Source: MED-G116 sp038107835
GTDB taxonomy: Bacteria > Pseudomonadota > Alphaproteobacteria > Puniceispirillales > Puniceispirillaceae
Length of the DNA stretch: 64,000 nt
Direction of reading: 5' to 3'
Assembly: GCA_038107835.1 (NCBI GenBank)
Contig: JAYNHH010000001.1
Span: 62,001-126,000, forward strand
Shown piece by piece: positions 35,157 to 44,685 of the stretch. Both the position numbers and the translations under genes were made by a program. The number at the start of each line of letters is the position of its first letter. The first letter of the stretch is position 1. The notes under the pieces were generated by a model. That model was not told the origin of the DNA, ran no database searches, and worked only from the letters and a program-made list of their open reading frames with translations.

Positions 35157-35983
35157 TGGAAACGGTCTCTACAGCCCTGTCCCATGGTGGGGTTCAGGGC
35201 GTCTATCGGCACCAGTCGGAAACCACTGGCTGCGAGATGACATTTGCTGTTTTCATGCCGCCGGAGAGCAAGGGGCCTGTCCCCGTTCTCTGGTATTTGT
35301 CAGGCCTCACCTGCAGCCACGCCAATGTCATGGAAAAGGGCGAGTACAGGCGCATGGCTGCCGAGCTTGGCATTGCCGTAGTCTGTCCGGACACCAGCCC
35401 GCGTGGGGATAATGTGCCGGATGAGGCCGATAACTGGCAGTTCGGATCAGGCGCTGGCTTTTATCTCGATGCTACGGCAGCTCCCTATGCCAGACATTAC
35501 CAGATGTATTCGTATATTCTGGGTGAACTGCCGGAACTGGTGGCAGCAAATTTTGCCATTGATATGTCGCGTCAGGGCGTCTTTGGGCATTCGATGGGCG
35601 GACATGGCGCGCTGATCATGGCGCTCAGGAACCCGGAGAGATTCAGGAGCTGTTCTGCCTTTGCGCCGATTGTTAATCCGATGACGGCAGACTGGTCGGC
35701 AACGGCTTTTGGCAAATATCTGGGAGATGACATGGCCGGTTGGCGCGCATATGACGCTGTTGCCCTGATTGAGGATGGACACCGGGTCTCTGATCTTCTC
35801 GTTGATCAGGGTGACGCTGACAGCTTCCTGGACAGCGGTCTGCGTCCATGGCTGCTTGAGACGGCATGCCAGAACGCCAATATCAATCTGACCTTGCGGA
35901 TGCAGGCTGGCTACGATCATTCCTATTTCTTCATCTCGACATTCATGGATGATCATCTGCGCTGGCACGCTGCGCGCCTTTAG
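35156..35983 (+). CDS. fghA: S-formylglutathione hydrolase
   Basis: A 275-residue esterase-D-type alpha/beta hydrolase with LSGLTCSHANVMEKGE (about 48-63), the nucleophile elbow GHSMGGHGAL, and a late DHSYFF that holds the catalytic His. It splits S-formylglutathione into formate and glutathione, completing the pathway begun by frmA, whose TGA overlaps this ATG. The protein is full length. No formate dehydrogenase is nearby. Confidence 0.96.
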   Translation: METVSTALSHGGVQGVYRHQSETTGCEMTFAVFMPPESKGPVPVLWYLSGLTCSHANVMEKGEYRRMAAELGIAVVCPDTSPRGDNVPDEADNWQFGSGAGFYLDATAAPYARHYQMYSYILGELPELVAANFAIDMSRQGVFGHSMGGHGALIMALRNPERFRSCSAFAPIVNPMTADWSATAFGKYLGDDMAGWRAYDAVALIEDGHRVSDLLVDQGDADSFLDSGLRPWLLETACQNANINLTLRMQAGYDHSYFFISTFMDDHLRWHAARL

Positions 35984-36015
35984 GTCTGGACTCAAATCTG
36001 TAAAGGGAGGTGGCG

Positions 36016-36978
36016 ATGAGTGACAATGAGCTGTTCCAGCCGCTTGGTGGCAATGAGATGCCACGTTTTGCGGGTCCTGGAACGATGATGCGGTTGCCAG
36101 CAGCAGCCGATGCCGCCGGGCTGGATGCGTGTTTTATCGGCATTCCGCTGGATGTCGGCACTTCAAACCGGCCTGGCACGCGCTTCGGACCAAAGCAGAT
36201 CCGTGCTGAGTCGGTGATGCTGCGCCCCTATAATATGTGGACTCGTGCCGCGCCGTTTGACTCGCTTCGGATTGCCGATATTGGCGATGTGCCAATCAAT
36301 ACATTTGATCTAAAGGATGCCGTGCGCCGCATAGAGGTGTTCTATGACAATGTCCTCACCCATCCGGTCATTCCCATGACCCTTGGAGGAGACCACACAC
36401 TGACCCTGCCGGTGCTGCGGTCAATTGCCAGAAAACATGGGCCTGTCGGTCTTGTTCACATTGATGCCCATGCCGACATCAATGATCATATGTTTGGTGA
36501 GTCAATTGCCCATGGAACGACGTTTCGCAGGGCATTTGAGGAAGGGCTGATCGATCCGGATCACACATTTCAGATCGGGCTGCGCGGCACCGGGTACACC
36601 GCCGAGGATTTTGACTGGGCGCGCGACAAGGGTTTTACAGTCGTTCAGGCAGAAGAATTGTGGCACAAATCAGCAACGCCACTCATTGACGGTATTCGCG
36701 CTAAAATGGGGACGCGCCCGGTTTATCTGACATTTGACATAGACTCGCTCGACCCAGCCTATGCACCTGGCACTGGCACACCGGAAATTGGTGGCCTGAC
36801 GTCAGTTCAGGCGATTGAGCTTATTCGCGGCTGTCAGGGGCTGAATCTGGTTGGCTGTGATCTGGTCGAAGTATCTCCACCCTATGATTTGCAGGGCAAT
36901 ACGGCGCTTCTTGCGGCCAATTTGATATTTGAGATGCTGTGTGTGCTTCCCGGTGTTGCCTACAGGATGAGCGACTAG
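36016..36978 (+). CDS. Ureohydrolase (agmatinase/guanidinobutyrase-like)
   Basis: A 320-residue arginase/agmatinase-family enzyme. The two-manganese site is complete: GGDHTL, DAHADIND and DIDSLDPAYAPGTGTPE. It splits a guanidino compound into urea and an amine. The substrate is uncertain between agmatine, guanidinobutyrate and guanidinopropionate; no arginine decarboxylase is nearby. GGGAGG five bases before ATG 36016 sets the start. It heads a co-directional set with an M24 creatinase-like protein, an ArgE-like deacetylase and an EamA transporter, which suggests a catabolic locus for a guanidino or amidino compound. Confidence 0.9.
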   Translation: MSDNELFQPLGGNEMPRFAGPGTMMRLPAAADAAGLDACFIGIPLDVGTSNRPGTRFGPKQIRAESVMLRPYNMWTRAAPFDSLRIADIGDVPINTFDLKDAVRRIEVFYDNVLTHPVIPMTLGGDHTLTLPVLRSIARKHGPVGLVHIDAHADINDHMFGESIAHGTTFRRAFEEGLIDPDHTFQIGLRGTGYTAEDFDWARDKGFTVVQAEELWHKSATPLIDGIRAKMGTRPVYLTFDIDSLDPAYAPGTGTPEIGGLTSVQAIELIRGCQGLNLVGCDLVEVSPPYDLQGNTALLAANLIFEMLCVLPGVAYRMSD

Positions 36979-37002
36979 CTGTTACAGGTGATGGAGACGG
37001 TC

Positions 37003-38172
37003 ATGGCACCTGCATTTTCCAGAGCTGAGTATGATGACAGGCTGGTCCGGGTCAGGGCTGAAATGGTTGCGCGTGGGCTTGACGCTTTGATCATCGGCGA
37101 TCCGGCCAATATCAATTGGTTGACAGGCTATGATGCGTGGTCGTTCTACACGCCGCAGATCATGCTTGTCGATTTGCAGGACGGGCCATTCTGGATGGGG
37201 CGCCTGATGGATGCGGGATCAGCAAAATTCACCACCTATCTGACAGACTCGCAAATTGTTGCCTATCCAGAGCCGCTGGTGCAGCGTCTCGACACCCATC
37301 CGATGGAGTTTCTGGCAGATTGGATGGCTGGCAATGGCTTTGCCACGGCGCGGATCGGCTTCGAGGATGATGTCTATTACCTCACACCACGTGCTGTTGG
37401 AGCCTTGCAGGCTGGCTTGCCGAATGCCAGCTGGACGGGGGCTGATTTGCTGGTGAACTGGGTACGTTTCATCAAGAGTGATGCCGAAATTGCCATGATG
37501 AGGCGGGCGGGTCAGATTGCCGAAGTCGCGATGCAGACGGCATGGGATGGTGCGCGAATCGGCGTGCGGCAATGCGATCTGATGGCTGATATCACCGCCT
37601 CGATGATCAAGGGGACGCCAGAATTTGGCGGCGACATGCCTGCCCTGCATCCTTTGATTCTGGCGGGTGAGGCGGCAACGGCGGCGCACCCCATGTGGAA
37701 TGACTCTCCGCTGGAGGCGGGGCAGACCGTGGCCTTTGAACTGGGGGGATGCCGCAAACGCTACAATGTCGGGCTGGCAAGGACAGTTCATTTTGGCGAT
37801 CCATCAGATACGTTGATGCGGACATCGGACGCGGTTCAGGAAGGCATGGCAGCAGTGATGGATGCGCTTCATCCCGGCGCTGTCGCTGGTGATGTACACC
37901 AGGCATGGCAGAAGGTCCTTGATCGCTATGGCCTCGAGAAAAAGAGCCGTATCGGTTATTCGATCGGCAACGCCTATGCGCCTGATTGGGGTGAGCACAC
38001 ATTATCACTGCGGCCTGCGGAGCGGACAATTGTGCCTCAAAACGCTGTCGTCCATGTGATTTTGGGCATGTGGATGGATGATTGGGGAATGGAATTGAGC
38101 GAGACTTTGCACATAACGGACACAGGCTGTGTCCGGTTGTGTGATTTTCCGCAGCATGTCCATGTGATCTGA
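37003..38172 (+). CDS. M24-family creatinase/ectoine-hydrolase-like protein (DoeA-like)
   Basis: A 389-residue pita-bread-fold protein. The C-terminal part (SRIGYSIGNAYAPDWGE, then MWMDDWGMELSET) closely recalls ectoine hydrolase DoeA, which opens the cyclic amidine of ectoine to an N-acetyl-diaminobutyrate. The two metal-binding aspartates of true M24 aminopeptidases are absent: the region reads ELGGCRKRYNVGLARTV, as in creatinase and DoeA, so metal-free hydrolysis is expected. ATG 37003, six bases after GGAG, is preferred over 36991. Start of the family is otherwise clear; whether the substrate is ectoine, creatine or another amidino compound is open. Confidence 0.75.
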   Translation: MAPAFSRAEYDDRLVRVRAEMVARGLDALIIGDPANINWLTGYDAWSFYTPQIMLVDLQDGPFWMGRLMDAGSAKFTTYLTDSQIVAYPEPLVQRLDTHPMEFLADWMAGNGFATARIGFEDDVYYLTPRAVGALQAGLPNASWTGADLLVNWVRFIKSDAEIAMMRRAGQIAEVAMQTAWDGARIGVRQCDLMADITASMIKGTPEFGGDMPALHPLILAGEAATAAHPMWNDSPLEAGQTVAFELGGCRKRYNVGLARTVHFGDPSDTLMRTSDAVQEGMAAVMDALHPGAVAGDVHQAWQKVLDRYGLEKKSRIGYSIGNAYAPDWGEHTLSLRPAERTIVPQNAVVHVILGMWMDDWGMELSETLHITDTGCVRLCDFPQHVHVI

Positions 38173-38175
38173 GCG

Positions 38176-39351
38176 ATGTCTGACCGTCTTGAGAGAACAA
38201 TCAATCTTCTGGCCGACCTTGTGGCCTTCCCGACCGTCAGTGGCGAGCCAAATGGCGAGATCATCGGCTACATCAAATCCTATCTGGAGTCGCATGGCGT
38301 CAACGTGTTGCTCGATGTGACGAATGATGGCAAGCAGATGAATCTTTTTGCTACGATTGGCCCAAATGTCGATGGCGGCATTATTCTGTCGGGCCACACC
38401 GATGTTGTTCCAGCGTCAGCTGAGGGGTGGCAGAGCGACCCCTTCATTCTCAGGCGGGATCAGGGACGGCTCTATGGGCGCGGCGCTGTTGATATGAAAG
38501 GGTTTGTTGCCATCGCGCTGGCTATGGTTCCGGATTTTGTCGCGGCGCGTGACAGGTTGCGTGTGCCTGTTCACCTCGCTTTTACCTTTGATGAGGAAGT
38601 CGGCTGTTTTGGATCCGCCCGGATGCCGGAATTTCTGGATCGCCATGATATTTCCGCCGAAATGGCGATCATTGGCGAGCCGACGGAGATGCGCCCCTTC
38701 ATCGGCCATAAAGGCGGCATGGAGCTGTCAGCAGAAGTTACCGGAACATCCGGGCACGCGTCAAAGCCGGCAGGCAAGGTCAATGCCATTTTCTATGCGG
38801 CCCGTCTGATTGAATTTATCAATCAGACCGCCCGTGATATTGCCAGCAGGCCAGATGCTGACTCACCGTTTGATCCACCATACACCAGCATTTCTGTAGG
38901 TTTGATCAATGGTGGCGAGGCACGAAATGTCATTCCGGCATTTTGCCAGTTTGATTGGGAGATACGACCTCTTCCAGGGGACGATCCGCATTCTGTTCTG
39001 GCAGATATCCGCGCCTTTGCTAATGATGTTCTGGTGCCGGAAATGAAAGCCCTTTCAGACGAGGCGGATATCACATTGACAATCGTCTCGGATGTCCCCG
39101 GAATGGAGGCCCGTCCACATTCGACGGCCGCTGAACTTGTGGCGCGCTTATGGACAAATGAAGAGCCGGGTGTTGTCTCATTCGGCACTGATGGTGCCTA
39201 TTTCCAGAAGGCTGGAATGGAGACAATCGTATTCGGCCCCGGTGGAATGGCGCAAATGCATCAACCCGATGAGTATATGGAAGAAGCAGCAGTGGAACAG
39301 GGGTTGCAGTTTCTTGACCGTGTCCTTGATCATCTTGAATCGGCCAAGTGA
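38176..39351 (+). CDS. M20-family deacetylase (acetylornithine deacetylase ArgE-like)
   Basis: A 391-residue M20 metallo-deacylase. Zinc-binding residues sit in SGHTDVVPA, YGRGAVDMKG, FTFDEEVGCFG and the late PGGMAQMHQPDE. ArgE removes acetyl from N-acetylornithine. Here it follows the DoeA-like gene after 3 bases, so it may deacylate the product of that enzyme, for instance N-acetyl-2,4-diaminobutyrate, in place of the unrelated DoeB. This is inference from position; ordinary ArgE activity is the alternative. Confidence 0.85.
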   Translation: MSDRLERTINLLADLVAFPTVSGEPNGEIIGYIKSYLESHGVNVLLDVTNDGKQMNLFATIGPNVDGGIILSGHTDVVPASAEGWQSDPFILRRDQGRLYGRGAVDMKGFVAIALAMVPDFVAARDRLRVPVHLAFTFDEEVGCFGSARMPEFLDRHDISAEMAIIGEPTEMRPFIGHKGGMELSAEVTGTSGHASKPAGKVNAIFYAARLIEFINQTARDIASRPDADSPFDPPYTSISVGLINGGEARNVIPAFCQFDWEIRPLPGDDPHSVLADIRAFANDVLVPEMKALSDEADITLTIVSDVPGMEARPHSTAAELVARLWTNEEPGVVSFGTDGAYFQKAGMETIVFGPGGMAQMHQPDEYMEEAAVEQGLQFLDRVLDHLESAK

Positions 39352-39390
39352 GCCTTCGGCTCCAACCCCAATTGAAGTGATGCCGCGACG

Positions 39391-40266
39391 ATGACGATTA
39401 GACATATCCTGATTGCACTTTTGGTGCCGCTGACATGGGGGTTTGGCTTCGCCCTGGCAAAGGCTGGGCTGGATCATTTTTCCCCGCTATTGCTGATGGG
39501 CATGCGCTTCCTGATTGCGGCGACGGTGTTGGTCTGGTTTGTCCCGGTTCCACATGGCTATCTGAGACAGATCTGCGGCATCTCCTTTATTGCCGCGACA
39601 TTGCAATATGGCCTGACATTTTCCGGGCTGGCCAGAATGGATGCCACCCCAGCTGTGCTGCTGGTGCAGGCAGAGGTCATTTTTGGGGTGATCATCGCAG
39701 CATTGCTGCTCGGTGAAAAACCGTCAATGAGGCAGGTTGTGGGCATTGCCATTTCCTGCTTCGGCATTTTGACGATAGTCGGGGCACCCTCGCTTGAGGG
39801 TCAGATTTTTGGTGTGATGCTGATCCTCGGTGGCACGCTGGCATTTGCACTTGGACAGGTTCTGATCCGCCGACTGAAAGGTGCGCTGACAGGATTTCAG
39901 CTGACAGCATGGATGGGAGTCATGGCCGGCCCGCAGATGATCCTTGCCGCGATGCTTTTTGAGGGTGATCTGGTCCGGCAGATTTCGACAGCGCCGATGG
40001 TGGCGTGGGGAACTGTCCTATATCTGGGTCTGATTATGACAGTCATCGGCTATTCGGCATGGTACTTTGTTCTCGCCCGCTATCCGGTGCCGATGGTGAT
40101 GCCAGTGCTGCTGCTTTTGCCTGTAGCCACCATCCTCGGGGCAGTCAGCTTTTTAGGTGAGCGCCCAGATCTGATTGTCCTGCTTGGCGGCACCATCGTC
40201 ATTGCCGGTGTCGGCGCGGTGATTATTGACCCGTCGGTCTTTGCAAAACGGCAAAAGCCGGAATGA
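39391..40266 (+). CDS. EamA/DMT-family metabolite transporter
   Basis: A 291-residue integral membrane protein with ten hydrophobic segments arranged as two EamA repeats; the N-terminus reads PLTWGFGFALAKAG and the second repeat begins near residue 145. Members carry amino acids, amines or other small metabolites, mostly outwards. It is the last gene of the ureohydrolase-M24-ArgE set, 39 bases behind ArgE, and may export a by-product or import the substrate. It ends 1 base from the convergent gcdH. Confidence 0.88.
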   Translation: MTIRHILIALLVPLTWGFGFALAKAGLDHFSPLLLMGMRFLIAATVLVWFVPVPHGYLRQICGISFIAATLQYGLTFSGLARMDATPAVLLVQAEVIFGVIIAALLLGEKPSMRQVVGIAISCFGILTIVGAPSLEGQIFGVMLILGGTLAFALGQVLIRRLKGALTGFQLTAWMGVMAGPQMILAAMLFEGDLVRQISTAPMVAWGTVLYLGLIMTVIGYSAWYFVLARYPVPMVMPVLLLLPVATILGAVSFLGERPDLIVLLGGTIVIAGVGAVIIDPSVFAKRQKPE

Positions 40267-40267
40267 C

Positions 40268-41452
40268 CTATCCGGTAAATGCCTGAATGCCTGTGATTGC
40301 ACGTCCCAGAATCAGTGCATGGACGTCATGTGTGCCCTCATAGGTATTTACCGTCTCCAGATTCATCAGATGGCGCATGACGTGATATTCCTCGGCGATG
40401 CCGTTACCTCCATGCATGTCACGTGACATACGGGCGATGTTCAGCGCTTTGCCACAGCTGTTGCGCTTGATTGTAGAGATGTTTTCGGGCGGGCAATTTC
40501 CGTCATCCAGCAGACGGCCAACACGAAGACATGCCTGCAGACCAATGCTGATTTCGCTGTGCATATCCGCCAGCTTAAGCTGGATCAGCTGATTGGCCGC
40601 CAGCGGCCGGTCGAACTGTTTTCTGTCAAGTGTATATTGCCGCGCTGCGTCATAGCAGAATTCGGCCGCACCGAGGGTTCCCCAGGCAATGCCGTAACGC
40701 GCTTTGTTGAGACAGGAGAATGGCCCCTTCAGTCCGGATATCTCGGGAAAGATGTTGTCATCGCTGACAAAGGCTCCGTCCATCTGAATGGACCCTGTTA
40801 TCGAGGCGCGGAGCGAGAGCTTGCCCTCAATCTTGGGTGTCGTCAGGCCCGGACCAGCTGTTGCACGATCAATGATAAAGCCACGAATGACGCCATCGAG
40901 CTTCGCCCAAACAACCGCAATATCGGCAATCGGCGCGTTGGAGATCCACATTTTGGACCCGCTGAGATGATAGCCGCCATCCACCTTGACCGCCTTTGTC
41001 GCCATGCTGCCCGGATCCGACCCGTGGTCGGGTTCAGTGAGTCCAAAGCAGCCGATCATTTCGGCTGTCACCAGTTTTGGCAGATATTTTGTTTTCTGTT
41101 CATCAGTGCCGAAGCTGTGAATCGGGTGCATCACCAGTGATGACTGAACCGACATGGCGGACCGATATCCGGAGTCAATCGCCTCTATTTCACGTGCCGC
41201 AAGACCATAGGCAACATGATTGACACCAGCGCCGCCATACTCCGCTGGAATTGTTGCTCCCAGCAGACCAAGTTGGCCCATTTGCTGCATTACCTCGGGA
41301 TCAAACCGTTCCTCCCGGAAATCATCAATGACCCGCGGCAACAGGACATCGCGCGAAAACTGCCGGGCGGTGTCACGGACCATGCGCTCCTCATCAGAAA
41401 GCTGCTGATCGAGAAAGAACGGGTCGGTCCAGTCAAAAATGGGCTTGGCCAT
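40268..41452 (-). CDS. gcdH: Glutaryl-CoA dehydrogenase
   Basis: A 394-residue acyl-CoA dehydrogenase of the GcdH group. FAD/substrate segments [17 protein letters not shown] and [13 protein letters not shown] are present, the conserved Arg lies in [10 protein letters not shown], and the catalytic Glu is in [16 protein letters not shown]. It oxidises and decarboxylates glutaryl-CoA to crotonyl-CoA in lysine and tryptophan breakdown. AAGGAA six bases before the ATG sets the start. It is a single leftward gene between the EamA transporter and rpe. Confidence 0.93.
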   Translation of the reverse strand: MAKPIFDWTDPFFLDQQLSDEERMVRDTARQFSRDVLLPRVIDDFREERFDPEVMQQMGQLGLLGATIPAEYGGAGVNHVAYGLAAREIEAIDSGYRSAMSVQSSLVMHPIHSFGTDEQKTKYLPKLVTAEMIGCFGLTEPDHGSDPGSMATKAVKVDGGYHLSGSKMWISNAPIADIAVVWAKLDGVIRGFIIDRATAGPGLTTPKIEGKLSLRASITGSIQMDGAFVSDDNIFPEISGLKGPFSCLNKARYGIAWGTLGAAEFCYDAARQYTLDRKQFDRPLAANQLIQLKLADMHSEISIGLQACLRVGRLLDDGNCPPENISTIKRNSCGKALNIARMSRDMHGGNGIAEEYHVMRHLMNLETVNTYEGTHDVHALILGRAITGIQAFTG

Positions 41453-41494
41453 GAGAATTCCTTTCGGTTACGCACTGTTTATATAGGAATTCCG

Positions 41495-41517
41495 ATTGCC
41501 TGCAAACATCAGGCAAT
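41495..41517. promoter_or_regulatory. Inverted repeat upstream of gcdH
   Basis: ATTGCCTG (41495-41502) and CAGGCAAT (41510-41517) form a perfect 8-base inverted repeat around a 7-base spacer, 43 bases upstream of the gcdH start and about 180 bases before rpe. It could be an operator or a hairpin in the gcdH leader. No T-run follows on either strand, so it is not a usual terminator. Confidence 0.4.
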
Positions 41518-41699
41518 GCGGCAAAATTTCACTGGATTTCACCCTTTATGGGGACAGTTTTAACCTCAGCGAAAGAGACTTTTGACTGTGTGGACAGGTT
41601 GTTTTCTTTCCTTCCGCGTTCTATCAAGTCATACCGCTGCCCCGTTGACGGAGTTGCGGAAAAACTTTTTGGTACGGCGGATGCCGGAAGGGCAGACAA

Positions 41700-42386
41700 T
41701 TGGCAAATGACATTATTATAGCGCCATCGGTTCTTGCGTCCGATTTTGGAGAATTGGCGGCAGAGATCGCTGCAGTCGATGACGCTGGTGCTGACTGGAT
41801 TCACCTTGATGTCATGGACGGCCATTTCGTACCCAATCTGACCTTCGGCCCACCGATCATCAAAATGGTCCGCGCTGCATCAACCAAGATTTTTGATGCG
41901 CATTTAATGGTGTCAAATCCTGACCGCCTTCTCGAGACCTATGCCGATGCCGGTGCGGATATCATCACTGTTCATGCTGAAGCCTGTCCACATCTTGACA
42001 GGACGGTGTCACGCATTCGGGAGCTTGGATGCAAGGCCGGCGTCGCATTGAATCCCCACACCCCCCCGGATTGTCTGGCCTATGTTCTTGACCGGATTGA
42101 CCTTGTTCTTGTGATGACGGTCAATCCTGGCTTTGGCGGACAATCCTTCATCAGCGCGATGACGGACAAGATCGCTATGGTTAAAGAGATGATTGGTGAG
42201 CGGGACATCATCATCGAGGTTGATGGCGGCATCACCGTGGACACGGCCGGCGCCGTTGTGGCTGCTGGTGCCACTGCCCTTGTTGCCGGGTCGGCTATTT
42301 TCAGGGGTGATGGCACCGCCGCCTATGCGAAGAACATTGCCGCCATCCGTCAGGCCGCAGCATCACATAGCGGTCAGGGGGACTAG
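41700..42386 (+). CDS. rpe: Ribulose-phosphate 3-epimerase
   Basis: A 228-residue Rpe, a TIM-barrel metalloenzyme that interconverts ribulose 5-phosphate and xylulose 5-phosphate. Typical motifs are [13 protein letters not shown] at the N-terminus, [30 protein letters not shown] and [10 protein letters not shown]. The start is TTG at 41700 with GGAAGGG upstream, since no ATG lies in front of the conserved N-terminus. The next gene starts 4 bases after its stop. Confidence 0.96.
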   Translation: MANDIIIAPSVLASDFGELAAEIAAVDDAGADWIHLDVMDGHFVPNLTFGPPIIKMVRAASTKIFDAHLMVSNPDRLLETYADAGADIITVHAEACPHLDRTVSRIRELGCKAGVALNPHTPPDCLAYVLDRIDLVLVMTVNPGFGGQSFISAMTDKIAMVKEMIGERDIIIEVDGGITVDTAGAVVAAGATALVAGSAIFRGDGTAAYAKNIAAIRQAAASHSGQGD

Positions 42387-42390
42387 AATC

Positions 42391-43371
42391 ATGGGATTGC
42401 TGGTCGATGGAAAATGGTCTTCGCAATGGTATGATACCAAGAAGAGCGATGGCCATTTTGTTCGTGATACGGCCCGCTATCGGAACTGGGTAACCGCCGA
42501 CGGTTCCGCCGGTCCAAGTGGCCAGGGTGGGTTTGCCGCTGAGTCAGGGCGATATCACCTGTATGTTTCCTATGCCTGTCCGTGGGCCCACCGCACGCTC
42601 ATCTTTCGCCATTTGAAGGGGCTTGCGGAGCACATCTCCGTGTCGGTTGTGCATCCTTTGATGCTGGATGAGGGGTGGACTTTTGAAACAGATTTTGACG
42701 GCGCAACTGGTGATGATGTGCTGCAGACGGCAAGGCTCTTTCAGGTCTATCTTCAAAGTGATCCAAAATCGACCGGGCGCGTTACGGTTCCCGTCCTCTG
42801 GGACCGGCAGAGCGAAACCATCGTCTCCAACGAATCCTCTGAAATCATCCGCATGTTCAACAGCGCCTTTGATGGCCTAACGGGAAATGATCTCGACTTC
42901 TGGCCAGCGACACTGCGTGAGGAGATTGAGGAGGTCAATGCCGACATTTACCAGAATGTGAATAACGGGGTGTACCGGTCAGGATTCGCGACACGTGCTG
43001 ATGCCTATGAGCAGGCAGTCAGCCAGCTGTTTGCCTCACTGGACAGCCTTGAATTGCGTCTGACTGGTAAGCGCTATCTCCTCGGCAATACCCTGACTGA
43101 GGCAGATTGGCGTCTGTTCACAACATTGGTTCGTTTCGATGCCGTCTATTTTGGCCATTTCAAATGCAACATCCGGCGTATTGCCGATTATCCTGCGCTC
43201 TCTGGCTTCATGCGTGAACTCTACCAGATACCGGGCATCGCCGACACGGTGAACATGAAGCATATCAAATATCATTATTATGCGAGCCACCTGAACATCA
43301 ATCCGACTGGCATTGTGCCAGTCGGGCCGGAGCAGGATTTTGGCGCGCCCCATGGCCGTGACCATCTCTGA
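42391..43371 (+). CDS. Glutathionyl-hydroquinone reductase (omega/xi-class GST)
   Basis: A 326-residue xi-class glutathione transferase. The catalytic Cys sits in SYACPWAHRT (about residue 57), and GYxHF-like segments, YFGHFKCNI and NPTGIVPVGP match the PcpF/YqjG/ECM4 family. It reduces glutathionyl-hydroquinones back to hydroquinone using glutathione. ATG 42391 follows rpe by 4 bases. There is no quinone-degradation gene next door, so a housekeeping repair role is likely. Confidence 0.93.
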   Translation: MGLLVDGKWSSQWYDTKKSDGHFVRDTARYRNWVTADGSAGPSGQGGFAAESGRYHLYVSYACPWAHRTLIFRHLKGLAEHISVSVVHPLMLDEGWTFETDFDGATGDDVLQTARLFQVYLQSDPKSTGRVTVPVLWDRQSETIVSNESSEIIRMFNSAFDGLTGNDLDFWPATLREEIEEVNADIYQNVNNGVYRSGFATRADAYEQAVSQLFASLDSLELRLTGKRYLLGNTLTEADWRLFTTLVRFDAVYFGHFKCNIRRIADYPALSGFMRELYQIPGIADTVNMKHIKYHYYASHLNINPTGIVPVGPEQDFGAPHGRDHL

Positions 43372-43382
43372 CAGGCTTGCTG

Positions 43383-44585
43383 TCAAGCAGCGGTAAAACG
43401 GGCCATTTCGTCTTCAATGATGTCAGCGATAAGGTCACAATCCTCGATTGTGAAGGTCAACGGCACCCGCATATCGACCGTCTTTTCCAGAACACGCAAT
43501 GTGGTTGGCAAAACAGGCAGATTGTCGATGTACTGCCAGCTGTCATAACGGCTGGTAAAGGCCTTTGGTTGATCATCACCAAACCATTTGAGCTCTACAC
43601 CACGCGCTGCACATGCGTCGACAAATGACGGGATTTGATCCTTTGGCAGAGCATCGGCACGGAACTGGATTGAGGAACCAACATAGAATTCATCCTGCTT
43701 TCTCTTTGGTATGATCACCCCATCCATTGCCGACAAACGGGTGTGCAACCTGTCATACAGGCTGTTCCAGCGATTCAGATTTTCCTCGAGGATGGGCAAT
43801 TGTGCCCGGAGCATCGCGGCCCGCATCTGGTCCATTCTGCCGGAATAGTTTGGCGAGTGAAGGCGCACCTTCTGAAAAACCTCTTCTGCCGGAATGGCAC
43901 CATGTCGGCCATACAGCATGTAGGACCCGGATGAAATAACAGCGCGCGCGGCGATTTCCGCATCATTCGTGGTCAGCAGGCCACCCTCGCCGGAATTCAT
44001 GTGTTTGTATGTCTGGGTTGAGAAGGCGGCGGCCTTGCCAAAATTGCCTGACCGAATGCCCCGCCATTTGGCCCCCATGGTGTGCGCGCAATCCTCGATC
44101 AAACAGATGCCATGAGCAGCGCAAATCTCGACCACCCTGTCCATATCGGCAATATGCCCCCGCATGTGGGAAAGTAACAGAAATTTGGCATCACTTTCCG
44201 CCGCTTTTGCATCGAGATCCTCGAGGTCGATGTGATAGTTCTCGTCAATATCCACCAGAATGGGATGAGCGCCAACATTGTGAATGGCACCGGGAACGGG
44301 TGCCAGCGTGTAGGCATTGGCAAGTATCCTGTCGCCCGGTTTTACGCCACAGACACGCAACGCCAACTGGATCGCATAGCCACCGGAGGTGCAGGCGAGG
44401 CAATAGTCAGCGCCCTGCCATTTTGCATATTCCATCTCGAGGCAGCTGGCCTCGCTGTCCTCATCGCCAGCCAGATTATAGCGGTGCAGCCGACCACTTT
44501 TCATGATTTCGACAGCGCGCTCAATACCCGCGTCGGGGATGGCCTCCTGCTGGGTGAAGGGTTTGGTAAAAACTGCCTCTGTCAT
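43383..44585 (-). CDS. DegT/DnrJ/EryC1-family PLP aminotransferase
   Basis: A 400-residue sugar-aminotransferase-family protein. The PLP-binding Lys is in FSTQTYKHMNSGEGG, the cofactor Asp in LIEDCAHTMGA, and the N-terminal glycine-rich loop is CTSGGYAIQLAL. Such enzymes usually make amino sugars for surface polysaccharides or antibiotics, but no glycan genes lie near, so the substrate is unknown. The start at 44585 has GGAG upstream. It stands alone on the minus strand, downstream of trhO after about 100 bases. Confidence 0.9.
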   Translation of the reverse strand: MTEAVFTKPFTQQEAIPDAGIERAVEIMKSGRLHRYNLAGDEDSEASCLEMEYAKWQGADYCLACTSGGYAIQLALRVCGVKPGDRILANAYTLAPVPGAIHNVGAHPILVDIDENYHIDLEDLDAKAAESDAKFLLLSHMRGHIADMDRVVEICAAHGICLIEDCAHTMGAKWRGIRSGNFGKAAAFSTQTYKHMNSGEGGLLTTNDAEIAARAVISSGSYMLYGRHGAIPAEEVFQKVRLHSPNYSGRMDQMRAAMLRAQLPILEENLNRWNSLYDRLHTRLSAMDGVIIPKRKQDEFYVGSSIQFRADALPKDQIPSFVDACAARGVELKWFGDDQPKAFTSRYDSWQYIDNLPVLPTTLRVLEKTVDMRVPLTFTIEDCDLIADIIEDEMARFTAA

Positions 44586-44685
44586 GGGTGATCTCCATCA
44601 CAATGGATGTCACCTGGACATCACATATACCGTGTCATTGCGTTGCGAGCGGTATTCTATCGGCCCGGAGCCGGCAGCATGCAAG

